In this document: positions 10,743-21,640 of the stretch, in pieces
How positions within the stretch are numbered: the stretch's first letter is position 1
Layout of the letters: each line of letters starts with the position of its first letter
Assembly (NCBI GenBank): GCA_015501595.1
Contig: JADNRX010000107.1
Coordinates: 62,001-126,000, forward strand
Source: Hymenopellis radicata
Taxonomy: Eukaryota > Basidiomycota > Agaricomycetes > Agaricales > Physalacriaceae
Length of the DNA: 64,000 bases
Reading direction: 5' to 3'
Made by a program: the position numbers and the translations under genes
Notes under the pieces: model-generated
What the model was told of the DNA's origin: nothing
Database searches by the model: none
Seen by the model: only the letters and a program-made list of their open reading frames with translations

Positions 10743-13700
10743 TAGAGACCTCAATGAGTTTCCGGATCACACGGAAACTCGAGTACTCGATCCGGTCGGG
10801 GGTCTCGGTGATCCGACTCATTTGATCCGCGGATCAATAACGGGTCGGATCAGAGAAGGATCGCGAGTACGGCCTTGGGGGCACGAGTACTCGTCGCGAG
10901 TACTCGGTTTGACTTGCAATAATGTAGATATATATTTAAACTAAATTTACAAATTTTCTGTAAGTTAAATGGGCCCTTGCATGGCCCAAACGAGACGTTC
11001 GCGTGAATTTCTTAGAAATTCTCACGATCCGGCAAATGCCGAGAGGCCGCGTAAGCGTGCGATCGAGTCGTTCCTCTTGTTTCTTACCACCACCACCACC
11101 ACCCAGGGAGCGACGATTGTCGCCCCTGCCACTCTGACGATTGTCAGGTGGCCTCTGGGGTGTGACTCTTGGTCTTGGCTCTGTGCCGGACCCGCTGCTG
11201 CTGTCTCTGCGACAGCAGCTGAGGATCACAACCACCTGACCCGACTACGATCACAACGAGGACGACAACGACGCCGATGAGAGGACGACGCGGACCAGAG
11301 GATGGTCAGGATGAGAGGATGGCCAGAATGAGGAGGAGAGAAGGAGGAGGACGACGTGACGCGTCAATGAGGACGGCGACCGACGATGACCATCCCACCA
11401 CCTCCTCCACCACCCCCAGCCCTCTCACCACCACCACCACCACCACCACCACTGCTCCTACCACCACCAGCACCCTCAGTCTGTGCTCATGCACGGCTGA
11501 GTGTCCCCGTGCCATTGCCCAGGGATGCTTGCCGGTAGGGTTTGAAGGTCAGGTCAGGTCAGGTCAAATGACCTCTTGAGGACATGACCGGTGACCGGAC
11601 CGGTTAGGCAAATTCGAGATTTTGGCGTAACCGTTAACCGTGACCGGTCAAGTAGGCTGACCGGTCAGGTTAAGCCCGGTCAAGCGGTTTTAACCGGTTA
11701 CGACCGTAACCGAGTCAAGACCGGTTATGATCAGTCAAGACTGCCGACAGTACAACAAAATGGCTGCAGCAGTACTTGAACTGGCCAGCTGAGCTATTTA
11801 ACTCCCAGCCGACCAACACTGTACCAACTACACCATTAGGACATTGCTTGCTAACTGGCTGTGGCATTATATCAGTACCCGCCTCTGAACCGCAATAGTT
11901 GCTGTTAACTCATTACTGAATTTCATGATTTTTAGTTATGTCCTTCTCCAGCTTGAGTATATAGCTTGTAGACACATTCTAAATATCATAATTACATATA
12001 TTCATCTATTGGTACTGAGATGAACGGCCAGTAAAGTTGTAAGTATCACTTACTTTCAGATTATAGCAGGTTACGAGCACCTACAGTGCGAGTATTGTCT
12101 TGCTCTCACCCCAAAAGTGGTAAAATTGAAAGTCGTAGAATCCATTCCTAGCAGTACATCCCGGCATATCCGAGCGCGAGTACTGCCTTCGTTGAGGCTT
12201 GTTAGCTATCCCGACGTCACTTCCGGCGTCGAAAATGGACCGGTCCGATCATCCGAGTGGTGATCGAGACATGGATCTCTCACTCTTACCACCACCACCC
12301 CGCGATGCCTGGACTCCGACGACTCGACCTTGGGACGCGGGTGTTCCAGGTGTTCGTCTTCTTCAATCTAACTCTTTTTCACGGCCTTTTCGTCGATCTG
12401 CGGGCTTGAAGAGCCCCGGCGGCCCCGCTGGACGCGTAAGCCCTCCAACGAGGCTGCAAATCTTCAACGACGATGGTGGAGACCCTCCACGGGGCAGAGG
12501 GAGCTGGGGATTGATTCTGGAACCCGACGCCGCGCTGTCTGATGACAGGCGACGTCTTCAAGGTGCGTAATTTTTTCTCAATCTTGGGCAGTAACTGACT
12601 CCTGCCATGACCACAGCACCACAACAACGATGGTACCCCGACGACAACACCACGATACCGACGATAGCGCCTCCACGATGACACGTCAGCACCCCCACGA
12701 CGCACGACAAGGACAACGATCCCGTCTCCATAATCTGTCACGCACGATGCCATCACGACAACCATGACACCTTGATGAAGACGACGCTCCGATGACAATG
12801 GCAGGACATGAGAGCACCGCTGGTGCCGCACTGTCTGCTGCAGGCGGCATCCTGAAGGTGCGTGTTTTTGCTTGCTTTTTCTTACATTTACTTACATTTG
12901 ACTCGCGACGACGCCGCGCGCGACAACAGCGACTATCCACCTCAACAACTGCGCGACCACCACGACACGTCACCACGGCAACGACCAAGACACCGCGAAG
13001 ATCTGGATCTGGGGAATTTGACGCTGCTCTGTCTGCTGACAGGCATCGTTGCAAGGTGCGTGTCTTTCTCAATGTATTTTATTACTGACTCTTTCAATTT
13101 AGGACCACGACCACCACACAACGATCACGACCACGACGACATTACCATGACGACGGTGACAACGACACCACAGCGTTGACCGCAACAGCGGGCTGCAGGA
13201 CGATCGAGGCTGCATATCAGCACCCGATGATGGAGACCCCGACGACCTCACCACGACACTCACGCCATCACACGGAAACAGCCCGCTAGACGCATAAGCC
13301 CTCCAACGAGGCTAAGAATGATGATGGAACGACGGCGCTACGGCCTCGACGCAATGACACGACGACGATGACAATGACGACCTCATCACCACACCTACCT
13401 TGCGGCTGTGCAGCGTTACCAACGTTGCATGGACGGGACGTATAGTGGTTATCGTGCAGTACGGCATGCAGCCTCTGCTAGTTAGCACTGGCTTGCCCGT
13501 ACAGCACGAGCAAAATTCCTCAGTCATAACCGGTCATCGCCGGTTACCTGCGGTCAGATGAATTTCTTCAGAATGACTTGACCGTTGACCGTGACCGGTC
13601 AAATTGTGTGACCGGTCAAGTGTTATCGGTCAAATTTTCGGTCAGGTCCGGTCAGGTCAAGCAATTTGACCGGTTAAGCTTGACCTGACCCGAAAACCCT

Positions 13701-13892
13701 ACTCGCCGGGCATGAAAAGATTTGGGTGCGGTGACCCGCGAGTTTACTCACAAACTCGCCTGACTCGACCCGTCTGACTCGCGGGTCAACGCGAGTCGAG
13801 TCAACGGCGGATCACGAGTACGCGCTTCAGAGCACGAGTACTCGCTGGACGGATCGCGAGTCATACCCGAGTATGACTCGTTGAGGTCTCTA
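10743..13892. mobile_element. Non-autonomous hAT-type element (about 976 bp without its nested insertion)
   Basis: The ends are TAGAGACCTCAATGAG at the left and the inverse of TAGAGACCTCAACGAG at the right. A perfect 8-bp target duplication GATGGATC lies at 10735-10742 and 13893-13900. The core contains atttacaaattttctg (about 10947), the hairpin-like gcgacgattgtcgc and ctgacgattgtcag, a CAC/ACC-rich tract, and the inverse of 'catccccgggcaatggcacg' near 11500. Removing the nested element at 11536-13701 and one of its duplications leaves 976 bp, almost exactly the 973 bp of the relative at 23898-24870. No transposase is encoded. Confidence 0.88.
11536..13701. mobile_element. Nested non-autonomous hAT-type element with GACCGGTC arrays, 2166 bp
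   Basis: The ends are TAGGGTTTGAAGGTCAGGTC and the inverse of TAGGGTTTTCGGGTCAGGTC. The flanking 8-bp duplication is CTTGCCGG (11528-11535) and CTCGCCGG (13702-13709), with one mismatch. About 200 bp at each end is filled with GACCGGTC and AACCGGTT palindromes. The interior (about 12200-13320) has 'gacgcgtaagccctccaacg' style segments, and stretches such as 'ggcgacgtcttcaaggtgcgt' also seen in the 16624-17954 element. Open frames at 12199-12570, 12379-12831, 12686-13072 and 12862-13179 are low-complexity and not convincing genes. Confidence 0.85.
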
Positions 13893-14247
13893 GATGGATC
13901 GGATCACCGAGATCGCCGAGCGGGTCGAGTACTCGAGTAAACTCGAGTATTCAATGCACTCAAATCCATTCATGCGCGACGAGCATCCCCGGGCAATGGC
14001 ACGGGGACACTCAGCCGTGCATGATGCGGACTGCGTGGTGGCGGGAGGATAGTGGGAGTCAGAGTGGTGGTGATGAGGGTGGTGAGGGTGTGAGTGGTGG
14101 TGGTGAGGGCGTGAGTGGTGGTGGTGAGGGTGTGAGTGGTGGTGGTGGTGGTATGGGTGGTGGTGGTCGTCGTCGTTGCGGTCGCTCCATCAGCGCGCGC
14201 GCTGCTCATCACCGCGTCAATACTCTATCCATCGTTACTCAAATCCT

Positions 14248-17200
14248 CACCCTATGCAGTAAGGATAACATGTTATACCACTGTTCCTACAGGGCAGAAT
14301 AACGTGTCGTTTCCTGTAGTCTACCTGGGCTCATCTGGCTGGTGCTAGGGGTAGCTGGGCAGCGCTATTGCTTCCCAATTGGGCTGGAGAGGGATAGCTA
14401 TAATGGGTAGGGGGAGGGATAGGCCTATTTGGGATGGGGAGGGATGGTCCCAATTGGGATGGGATGGGGAGGGGTGATAGCAGATCAGGGATAGATCAGA
14501 TATTGATGGGAGATGATCAGTGGACCCTGGGATGGGTGGGGGATGCCCTTGGCTACGCAATTGTGGCGCATTTTTGATTAGATCAGCATTGGGCTGGATA
14601 GGGTGGGCAATAATGAATGCTGCTATAGGGGATGGTTGTTGGGGTGATGAAAACCTTTTTTATAGTTTTTTGGGCTGGGAATCCAATGGTGTAAACCATT
14701 TTGCGATAGCTTCAAAACTGGAGGAGATATTAGGGGTGCAAAAATGCGCCACACTTCTAGTAGGCCTTGTACATAGCCTATAGTCTTGAGACTTTGATAC
14801 CTTTTAGAAGTACTATAGACCGATATCTGATATCATTTTCAGGTGATTTCATCGAAGGGTTCAAGAGATATATCAGGATGACTGCTCCAGGGCCACCAGG
14901 GATATTGCACAGGATCCTGCTACTTTGGGGACCTACAACTTTGATACATCGTTTATAGTGCTAATAAACCTTTATTCATGATGTGGAGAGTGTCCTCAAC
15001 CCAGTAGTCCATGTATAGATAGGTCCCCAGTGCTGTTTTAAGTATTTTCGCATTTCTGGTTATTTAATATAAGGATACCTCTCTAAATTGTACTGAGCTA
15101 CCTTTAGACATTCATTTACAACCTTTTTGCGAAAGGAACTATGTAATTTGGTTAAGGAACCAGTGTTCTAGAGGTCAGTCTTCCTCCCCACCGGAGTTTT
15201 GATCAAAATTCCCACACTCTAGAGGGAGGATCGTCGACTCAATTTAACGTGTCTCACCTATGCTACTGCCTTCATTTCTTCTGCAGGACGTGTATATATG
15301 TTATATATATGATCTCCCATTGTCAGACCAGTAATTTAATGAAGTAATCAGGTCAGGAACTCGTTCTAAGCTCTATAGACAGGCTAGGCTACTTTCAGAT
15401 AGTAATATTTCATGTTCTACTTCAAAGGGCACCCTAAAAAGTGTTCAGTTATGAATATATATTATATTGAATGAAGTAAGAGGCACCTCTTATATGCTAC
15501 ACATGAGAGATAACAAAGTGAACATGCGCAGTAGACTACCTCTTGCATAACTGCTTTCAATGCTTGAACAGGTTGTAGGACACAACTGTTATCTGGCTGG
15601 CTGATGTAATACCTCTAATACAACTCTAATAACAAGGTTCACCTTGCATTTCATGTCTCCTATCAATAGTCATAGAGTATTGTTCAATTTATAGTAGGGC
15701 AAGTAGGTCTGCAGATGTAAGGACGACTTCTTGACCTGATTACTTCATTAATTCATTAGTATGACACCTAGAGATCATATATATAACATATATACACGTC
15801 CTACAGAAGAAATGAAGGCAGTAGCATGTGTGAGACACGTTAAATTGAGTGGACGATCCTCCCTCTAGAGCGTGGGAATTTTGATCAAAACTCCGGTGGG
15901 GAGGAAGACTGACCTCTAGAACACTGGTCCCTTGACCAAATGACATGGTTCCTTTCGCAAAAAGGTTGTAAATGAATGTCTAAAGGTAGCCCAGTACAAT
16001 TTAGAGAGGTATCCTTATATTAAATAACCAGAAATGCGAAAATGCTTAAAACAGCACTGGGGACCTATCTATACATGGACTACTGGATTGGGGATACTCT
16101 CCACATATGAATAAAGGTTTATTAGCACTATAAACGATATATCAAAGTTGTAGGTCCCCAGAGTAGCAGGATCCTGTGCAATATCCCTGGTGGCCCTGGA
16201 GCAGTCATCCTGATATATCTCTTGAACCCTTCGATGAAATCACCTGAAAATGATATCAGATATCGGTCTATAGTACTTCTAAAAGGTATTAAAGTCTCAA
16301 GGCTATAGGCTATGTACAAGGCCTACTAGAAGTGTGGCGCATTTTTGCACCCCTAATATCTCCTCCAGTTTTGAAGCTATCGCAAAATGGTTTACACCAT
16401 TGGATTCCCAGCCCAAAAAACTATAAAAAAGGTTTTCATCACCCCAACAACCATCCCCTATAGCAGCATTCATTATTGTCCACCCCATCCAGCCCAATGC
16501 TGATCTAATCAAAAATGCGCCACAATTGCGTAGCCAGGAGCATCCCCCACCCATCCCAGGGTCCACTGATCATCTCCCATCAATATCTGATCTATCCCTG
16601 ATCTGCTATCACCTCTCCCCATCTAGAGGGAGGCACGAGTGGTAAGTACTTGCAGGTATTTGCAAGTATCGGCATCACCCGGGTGGTGCCGCACCCGGTA
16701 TCCGGGTGGCAAGTACTTGTTTCCCACGGGTGGTGCCGCAGGTGACAAGTACGGGTTTGGCGAGGCAAGTACTTATGACAAGTACTTGCCTAGTACTTGC
16801 ACATAGGTAGAGGTATATTTTACATGATTTATTGAAATTTATTTGAGGTCAAACGACCTCAACGTCGCTCAGAAACGACGTTGCCGAAGAATTTTGGTGA
16901 TCGCCGAGATGGCCGAATGTCCGGCACTTCCCGGATAACGATCGATCCGCTCGGATCTGACAGCTTGGACTCTTACCACCACAGCACGACGTTAGCGTCG
17001 TGCTCGTCGGCCTCAGAAAATTTTCTGGGGCTTCTCTGATGTCTTCTCTCTTTGCTGGATTGCTGTCTTCGTGCGGTTTGGCTTCGCGCCGGCTGCTGCG
17101 CCCTCGGATACGTTCCGGGGCGCATTCTGGTGCTCGTCTGCGCGACGGCACCAATCCGACGACTCTCTCCGACGCGTAAGTCCTCGGGACGAGGCCGCCG

Positions 17201-18177
17201 TACTCGTGGACAGCGGGCGCGGGCGCTTGAACGACAATGCTGACTACTGCTGCCCTTGGACTCGTTTTTCTGTGGTCTGCGCGACGGCGCCCTTCTGGAC
17301 CGCCTAAGCCCTCGGAACGAGGCCGCTCTTCTATGGAACAGCGTGCGCGGGTGCGTACTTGTCGGATTTGCTCCGCCTCGCCGTATTTGCGCCGGCAGGC
17401 CCTCAGGACGCGTAAGTCCTCTAATGAGGCAGGAACTTGACGCCGCGCTATTATCTGGGGATAGGCGGCGTCGTCAAGGTGCGCGCTTTTTTGCTGTATT
17501 CTATTTATTCTTACCATCCCTACAGCAACGAATGCTACTACGACAACGACGAAGACAGCGCCGCCAAGAGCAACACCGCTACCACTGACATGGATCCACT
17601 ATCCTCCTCACCCTTGCCCTCTCTACCACCCACCCCATCCCTACACTTGGTTTAGCTGCGGTTCTTGCTCGTGCAAGTAACCGGGGCTTCACCCATGTAT
17701 ATCGTGCACGTCGATAGCCCCCGCGCAATTGCTCGGGGGTCGTCGGCGGGCACGAAAGATGCTTTCAGTTATGCAGGTACTTGTGCAAGTACTTGCCCAC
17801 CCGCGAGGCAAGTACTTGCCAAGTACTTGACCTGCGGGTGAGGTACTTGCGGGTACCCGGGTGTGCTGCCGGGTGACAAGTCCGGCTTTCCGGCAGCAAG
17901 TATTTGCCGGGCGGGTGTCGGGTGCACCCGGGTATACACTCGTGCCTTGCTCTATCCCCATCCCATCCCAATTGGGACCATCCCTCCCCATCCCAAATAG
18001 GCCTATCCCTCCCCCTACCCATTATAGCTATCCCTCCCCAGCCCAATTGAGAAGCAATAGCGCTGCCCAGCTACCCCTAGCACCAGCCAGATGAGCCCAG
18101 GTAGACTACAGGAAACGACACGTTATTCTGCCCTGTAGGAACAGTGGTATAACATGTTATCCTTACTGCATAGGGTG
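14248..18177. mobile_element. Long inverted-repeat (fold-back) element with 1.1-kb arms
   Basis: The left arm, 14248-15355 (1108 bp), starts CACCCTATGCAGTAAGG. The right arm, 15732-18177, is its inverted copy and is 1107 bp long once the 16624-17954 element and one 8-bp duplication are removed. The arms look close to identical. The loop is about 376 bp (15356-15731) and AT-rich. Because of the mirror structure the small open frames at 14520-14783 and 14767-14958 (+) reappear at 16303-16566 and 16128-16319 (-), with very few changes. I see no recognised domain in them and no clear target duplication. The superfamily is unresolved; CACCC ends are compatible with, but do not prove, a CACTA-like origin. 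Confidence 0.8.
16624..17954. mobile_element. Non-autonomous hAT-type element with AAGTACTT arrays, 1331 bp
   Basis: The ends are TAGAGGGAGGCACGAG at the left and the inverse of TAGAGCAAGGCACGAG at the right. A perfect 8-bp target duplication TCCCCATC lies at 16616-16623 and 17955-17962. The ends are packed with CAAGTACTTG and CACCCGGGTG palindromes. The core begins with a T-rich segment (about 16810), then 'gatcgccgagatggccgaa', then 'gcggtttggcttcgcgccgg', matching the core of the 6416-7660 element. A 22-bp near-perfect palindrome with GCAATTGC at its centre lies at 17718-17739. The minus-strand frame at 16849-17517 has no recognised domain. Confidence 0.88.
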
Positions 18178-18364
18178 TTAATCATCACCGAATCAACTCA
18201 AGTAGGTCAGAACAGGTTGTTAATCAAAACCGTAAAAAATCTTATTCTATGCACAACAGATGTTGATAATGCATGGGATTACACTTCACAACAGTACAAT
18301 ATCATACATAATAAATGTTTCTATCTATGTCCGTATACAAGAACAACCGTGAGGCTTGCTTCGT

Positions 18365-18990
18365 AGTATGGTTCTCGTCGTAGTGTAGTCCTTGCCCTCG
18401 TCGTGGTGTAGACTCTGTCCACATCATGGGGTGGTCTGCGTCGTCATGGTGTCGTCCGCGTCCTCGTCGTGGTGTAGTCTGCATCCTCATCGTGGCCTGG
18501 GCATGGTCCTTGTCCTCATCCTGGTGTAGGATGCGCTCTTGTTGGGGTATGATCCGCATACTCGTCGTGGCATGGTCCTCGCCCTCGTCCTTGTCACGGT
18601 GTAGTCTGCATCCCTGTTGAGGTGCGATCCGCATCCTCGCCGTTGCGTGGTCCTCGTCGTGGCATTGTCCTCGTCGTGGCATGGTCCTCGTCGTGGCATG
18701 GTCCTCGTCGTGGCATGGTCCTCGTCGTGGCATGGTCCTTGTCCTCATCCTCGTCATGGTGTGATCCGGTTCCGCGTCCTGGTGTCGTCTGCAGCCTCAT
18801 CGTGGCATGGTCCTTGTCCTGTCGTGGTGTGATCCTGATTGTTGTTATGGTGTAGTCGTCGGCGTGAGGTCCTCGTCGTAGTCATGTTGTGGTCCTCGTC
18901 ATCGTGGTGAGGTCCTCGTGGTGTGGTCCTCGTCATTGTGGTGTGGTCCTCGGCCTCGGCTGGTATGGTTGTCGTCGTCGTCTGGTCCCC
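18365..18990. repeat. 17-bp minisatellite, degenerate
   Basis: The clearest block (about 18643-18740) has successive 17-bp units ggcatggtcctcgtcgt. Diverged units spread over about 600 bp. Because 17 is not a multiple of three, open frames over this block cycle through MPRRGPCHDEDHATTRT-type peptides in all frames. I therefore treat the overlapping open frames as repeat artefacts. The block lies just outside the long inverted repeat and may derive from the G/T/C-rich middle of a hAT-type core. Confidence 0.8.
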
Positions 18991-20329
18991 GTTGGTGTTG
19001 GTGAGGTGAGCAGAGGGGAAAATCAGCAGCAGCGACAACGCACCAGCAACAGCACTTATGACAACGGCCACCGTACGCTAATAGGCCCTTGGTTAGCTAT
19101 TAAAAAAATACAACGAGCAGAACTCACCTACATAACAGAAATGTGGCTTGCGATGGTGAGAGGAAGAGAGTAAGTGATCGGTCCGGAGTCGCGGCCAAAC
19201 ATAAACCAACATGCACGTGATGTCAACGGCCGACGGCAAAATGGACTTGGACAAATTTCCGACAACCAGAAGAACAGATACAAATCTGACAGCCGGCCTG
19301 CAAAGCCCTGCTCAAGGTCGGCCTGATTCTACACAGGCCGGCTGTCAGGTTTGTATCTGCTGTGTCCGACGTCCGTGTGTGAGTGGTCGTCGATGATGAT
19401 GGTAAGAGGGAAAGGGGAATTGATCTCCAAGTCTCTCACCTCAGCCCACTTTGCATGCACCCATTGCAACCTACTTACATGTCATTAGGATAGAAAAATA
19501 CAGTACAGCTTGTCTTATGATGATAGCTATTCAAGTAGTAAAACACACCCAATAGAAATACTGGTCAAAGCACTTGAATTCTTACATGGTGAGTTTCCCA
19601 TATATAAGGAAAACCCGTTGTGTAACACCCCTACTACATCTGCTGCCTACCGTATGCTAAGCAACAAGGCATATACATGCAAATACAACGATTGGTAGTG
19701 CTGTTGAAGTCGTATTTCATTCGTGCCAGCCGACCCGCCCCCGAGCAATTGCTTGGGGGCGATCGACGTGCATAATAGATACATATCCTCGACGACACAG
19801 TCTCCGTGGACCATAACAACCCACGGAGCCCATGGAAAAGAGTCTGGAGCAATATCTTCAAGAGGACAGAGTCCGGATTTGACGGGCAAGTGTCAGAGTC
19901 TTAACGCGATAGGTAGTCTGGATCAGAAAAGACACGGGCGTTCACCCAAGCTCTAGAATTTCATCAACGCTCACCAACGGTGTTGGTGCTTGGTCGCATA
20001 GATCTCAGCCATCCAAGTCTACGTCAAAGCAATGCCTTCACAAAGTACGAGCACCAGAAGCTCCAGAAAGCGGCGACAGGAGCGAACCGAAGCAAGGACA
20101 GGAGTGAACCGAAGCAAGGACAACAGAACATGAAGAAATACGAGGATGGAAGTCAGCAGGCATCGAAAAGTGTCGTATCGAGCTCGAAGGTACATCGTCC
20201 TTCAAACTAAATCTAAGCTAGAAGTGTCGCAGGTAGAGAAAGTTGATCGCAGCCTGATCAGGTCGATTGGATCCACGCAGCGATCAAATGCTCTCTCTAT
20301 GAAACCACCATCTACGATTTCCTCCCTCC
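18991..20329. other. Intergenic region, no gene supported; contains a 22-bp palindrome at 19738-19759
   Basis: Short open frames show no recognisable domain. The 22-bp near-perfect palindrome at 19738-19759 (five C, GAGCAATTGCTT, five G) lies in a context that is the inverse of the one around 17718-17739. This suggests a remnant of the same transposon core. A long inverted motif 'cagatacaaa...gacagccggcctg' / 'caggccggctgtcaggtttg' occurs around 19276-19352. Confidence 0.55.
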
Positions 20330-21640
20330 CGATTTAGTCTCGGGCATGCTGCTCGTCGACTGCGGCAACGACTGTGGACCGCGTAAGCCCTCTGAGGAGG
20401 CCGCTCTTTTAAATACACGGAACCCGAGACGACGACTTTTTGCCCTTCTGCTCTTACGGCGAGCACGCCCCACGCGTAAGCCTCCGGGATGGAGCAGCAA
20501 TACTTGGACAGCGGCGCCAGCTTCAAGGAGAGGAATCAGTCTGCGCGCCGTCGCGTTCGCGCCCTTACAGCGGACTAGGAGTCGGCCTTATGGCGAGCGC
20601 GGCGTAAACGCGTAAGCCTCTGGGACCGAGCAGCAATGCGCTCAGGCGACAGCGCCGAGCCTCCAGAGGCTGTGATCACCCTCGCGCCATTGCATTCGCT
20701 TTTCAATGAGGTTAGACATTGGGAATTGGGCTGGATGGCGCCGCGCGCGCGTCCAGCAAAGAACGGTACCCATTATTCACACTTTTATCCCTTCATTTCT
20801 TGAAATTTATGCGATGTAGACTTATCTCGTTTTATTGTTCGTCTCGTACGACACTTATCGGATATGTCATCGCGCTTCCCAATGGCGACGACTATTTTGG
20901 CATTTGCCTCCTACCATCACAACACCTCGCCGAGGTGCTGTGGTACGGCCTCGGGACTTTATACGGGCCTCTCTGTGCCTTTTCTCCTTCTTCTTTTCAT
21001 TTCGACCCGTGACACGCGAGAACGGCTCCGGCAGCCATGAGGACGACTTCAGCACATTCTGCTCTCCCGCCGAGCGACGTCGTCGCGTAACCCTCCAGGA
21101 CGGAGCAGCGACACTTCGAGAAGACGGTGACGAGCTTCAAGAGGCTAGATTAGCCGCTCCCGCGCCGTCTCAGTTGGGCCCGTTGGTTTTTGGTGAAGGG
21201 CGTGGCGCGCGCATCCAGCGCCAAACGGTGCATATTTCTTCCCCTTCTCTCTCTCCAATTTCATTGAATTTGACTTATTTGTAGGCATCCTTAATCGAAG
21301 ACGAATGACGGCGCCGAGCCTTCGAGCAAGGCATGGCTGCACCGTTACCGCCAGCGTCCTGGCATGGCCGGATCTTGCGCCTCTTCGTTGCCTCGCCCCG
21401 GATTGTATTGAGGCCCAACGACGCCCACAGTTTTCGCGGCCGCAGCTGGCCTGCTACTACAGTATTCTTCAGCGGCATACCAGTTGACGAAACGTATTGC
21501 TGCCCCCTTCTCCTACCATCACGATGAACGATTCTCACTACTCTGCTCCTTCTCTCTTCTAGTGGTCCATGGCTCCGACTACTCCGACTCAAAAGTGTGT
21601 TCTTCTCCTGTATTTTTTGCGCTGTCTCGCTGACTAACTT
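20330..21640. mobile_element. Remnant of the long-core transposon family with internal duplication
   Basis: Repeated segments of the type cgcgtaagcc(c)tc..gagg occur at about 20380, 20473, 20609 and 21084. They are the same as those inside the elements at 11536 and 16624. Two larger units (about 20590-20860 and 21080-21290) share 'ggcgccgcgcgcgcgtcc'/'ggcgcgcgcatccagcg' followed by a T/C-rich and 'ttcatttcttgaaattt' type segment. No terminal inverted repeats or target duplications were found, so this is probably an old fragment. No gene is recognised. Confidence 0.45.

Larger units (their letters stand above)
10616..14247. mobile_element. Outer hAT-type element, left end plus part of core; right end not found
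   Basis: Position 10616 starts TAGAGACCTCAACAACTC, matching the ends of the elements at 10743 and 23898. GATC-rich palindromes follow to 10742, where the element at 10743-13892 is inserted. After that insertion (from 13901) the sequence resumes with GATC and cgagtactcg palindromes. It then shows the diagnostic core segment 'catccccgggcaatggcacg' (about 13985), in the same orientation as in the 23898-24870 element. A long inverted repeat interrupts it at 14248. No matching right terminus was found beyond 18177, so the copy is probably truncated. Confidence 0.5.

Noticed and set aside
13696..13701. ACCCTA word resembling a telomere repeat
   Set aside because: Only one unit at each end (TAGGG/CCCTA); it is the terminal base run of the nested hAT-type element with an 8-bp target duplication, not a telomere tract.
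11277..14302. Many open frames rich in T, H, R or G (for example 11277-11579, 12686-13072, 13970-14302)
   Set aside because: They translate CAC/GTG and CGA-type simple repeats inside delimited transposons, in several frames at once, with no domain.
14520..16566. Conserved pair of 87-aa and 63-aa open frames as a duplicated gene
   Set aside because: They are identical only because they lie in the arms of the long inverted repeat. No start context, introns or domain support coding.
16849..17517. 222-aa minus frame inside the AAGTACTT element as a transposase
   Set aside because: No hAT catalytic or BED motif; arginine- and serine-rich low-complexity composition; no counterpart frame in the homologous core at 6600-7300.
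18302..18855. 151-aa minus frame with repeated MPRRGPCHDEDHATTRT
   Set aside because: Direct product of the 17-bp minisatellite, which is open in all frames; no sign of a real gene.
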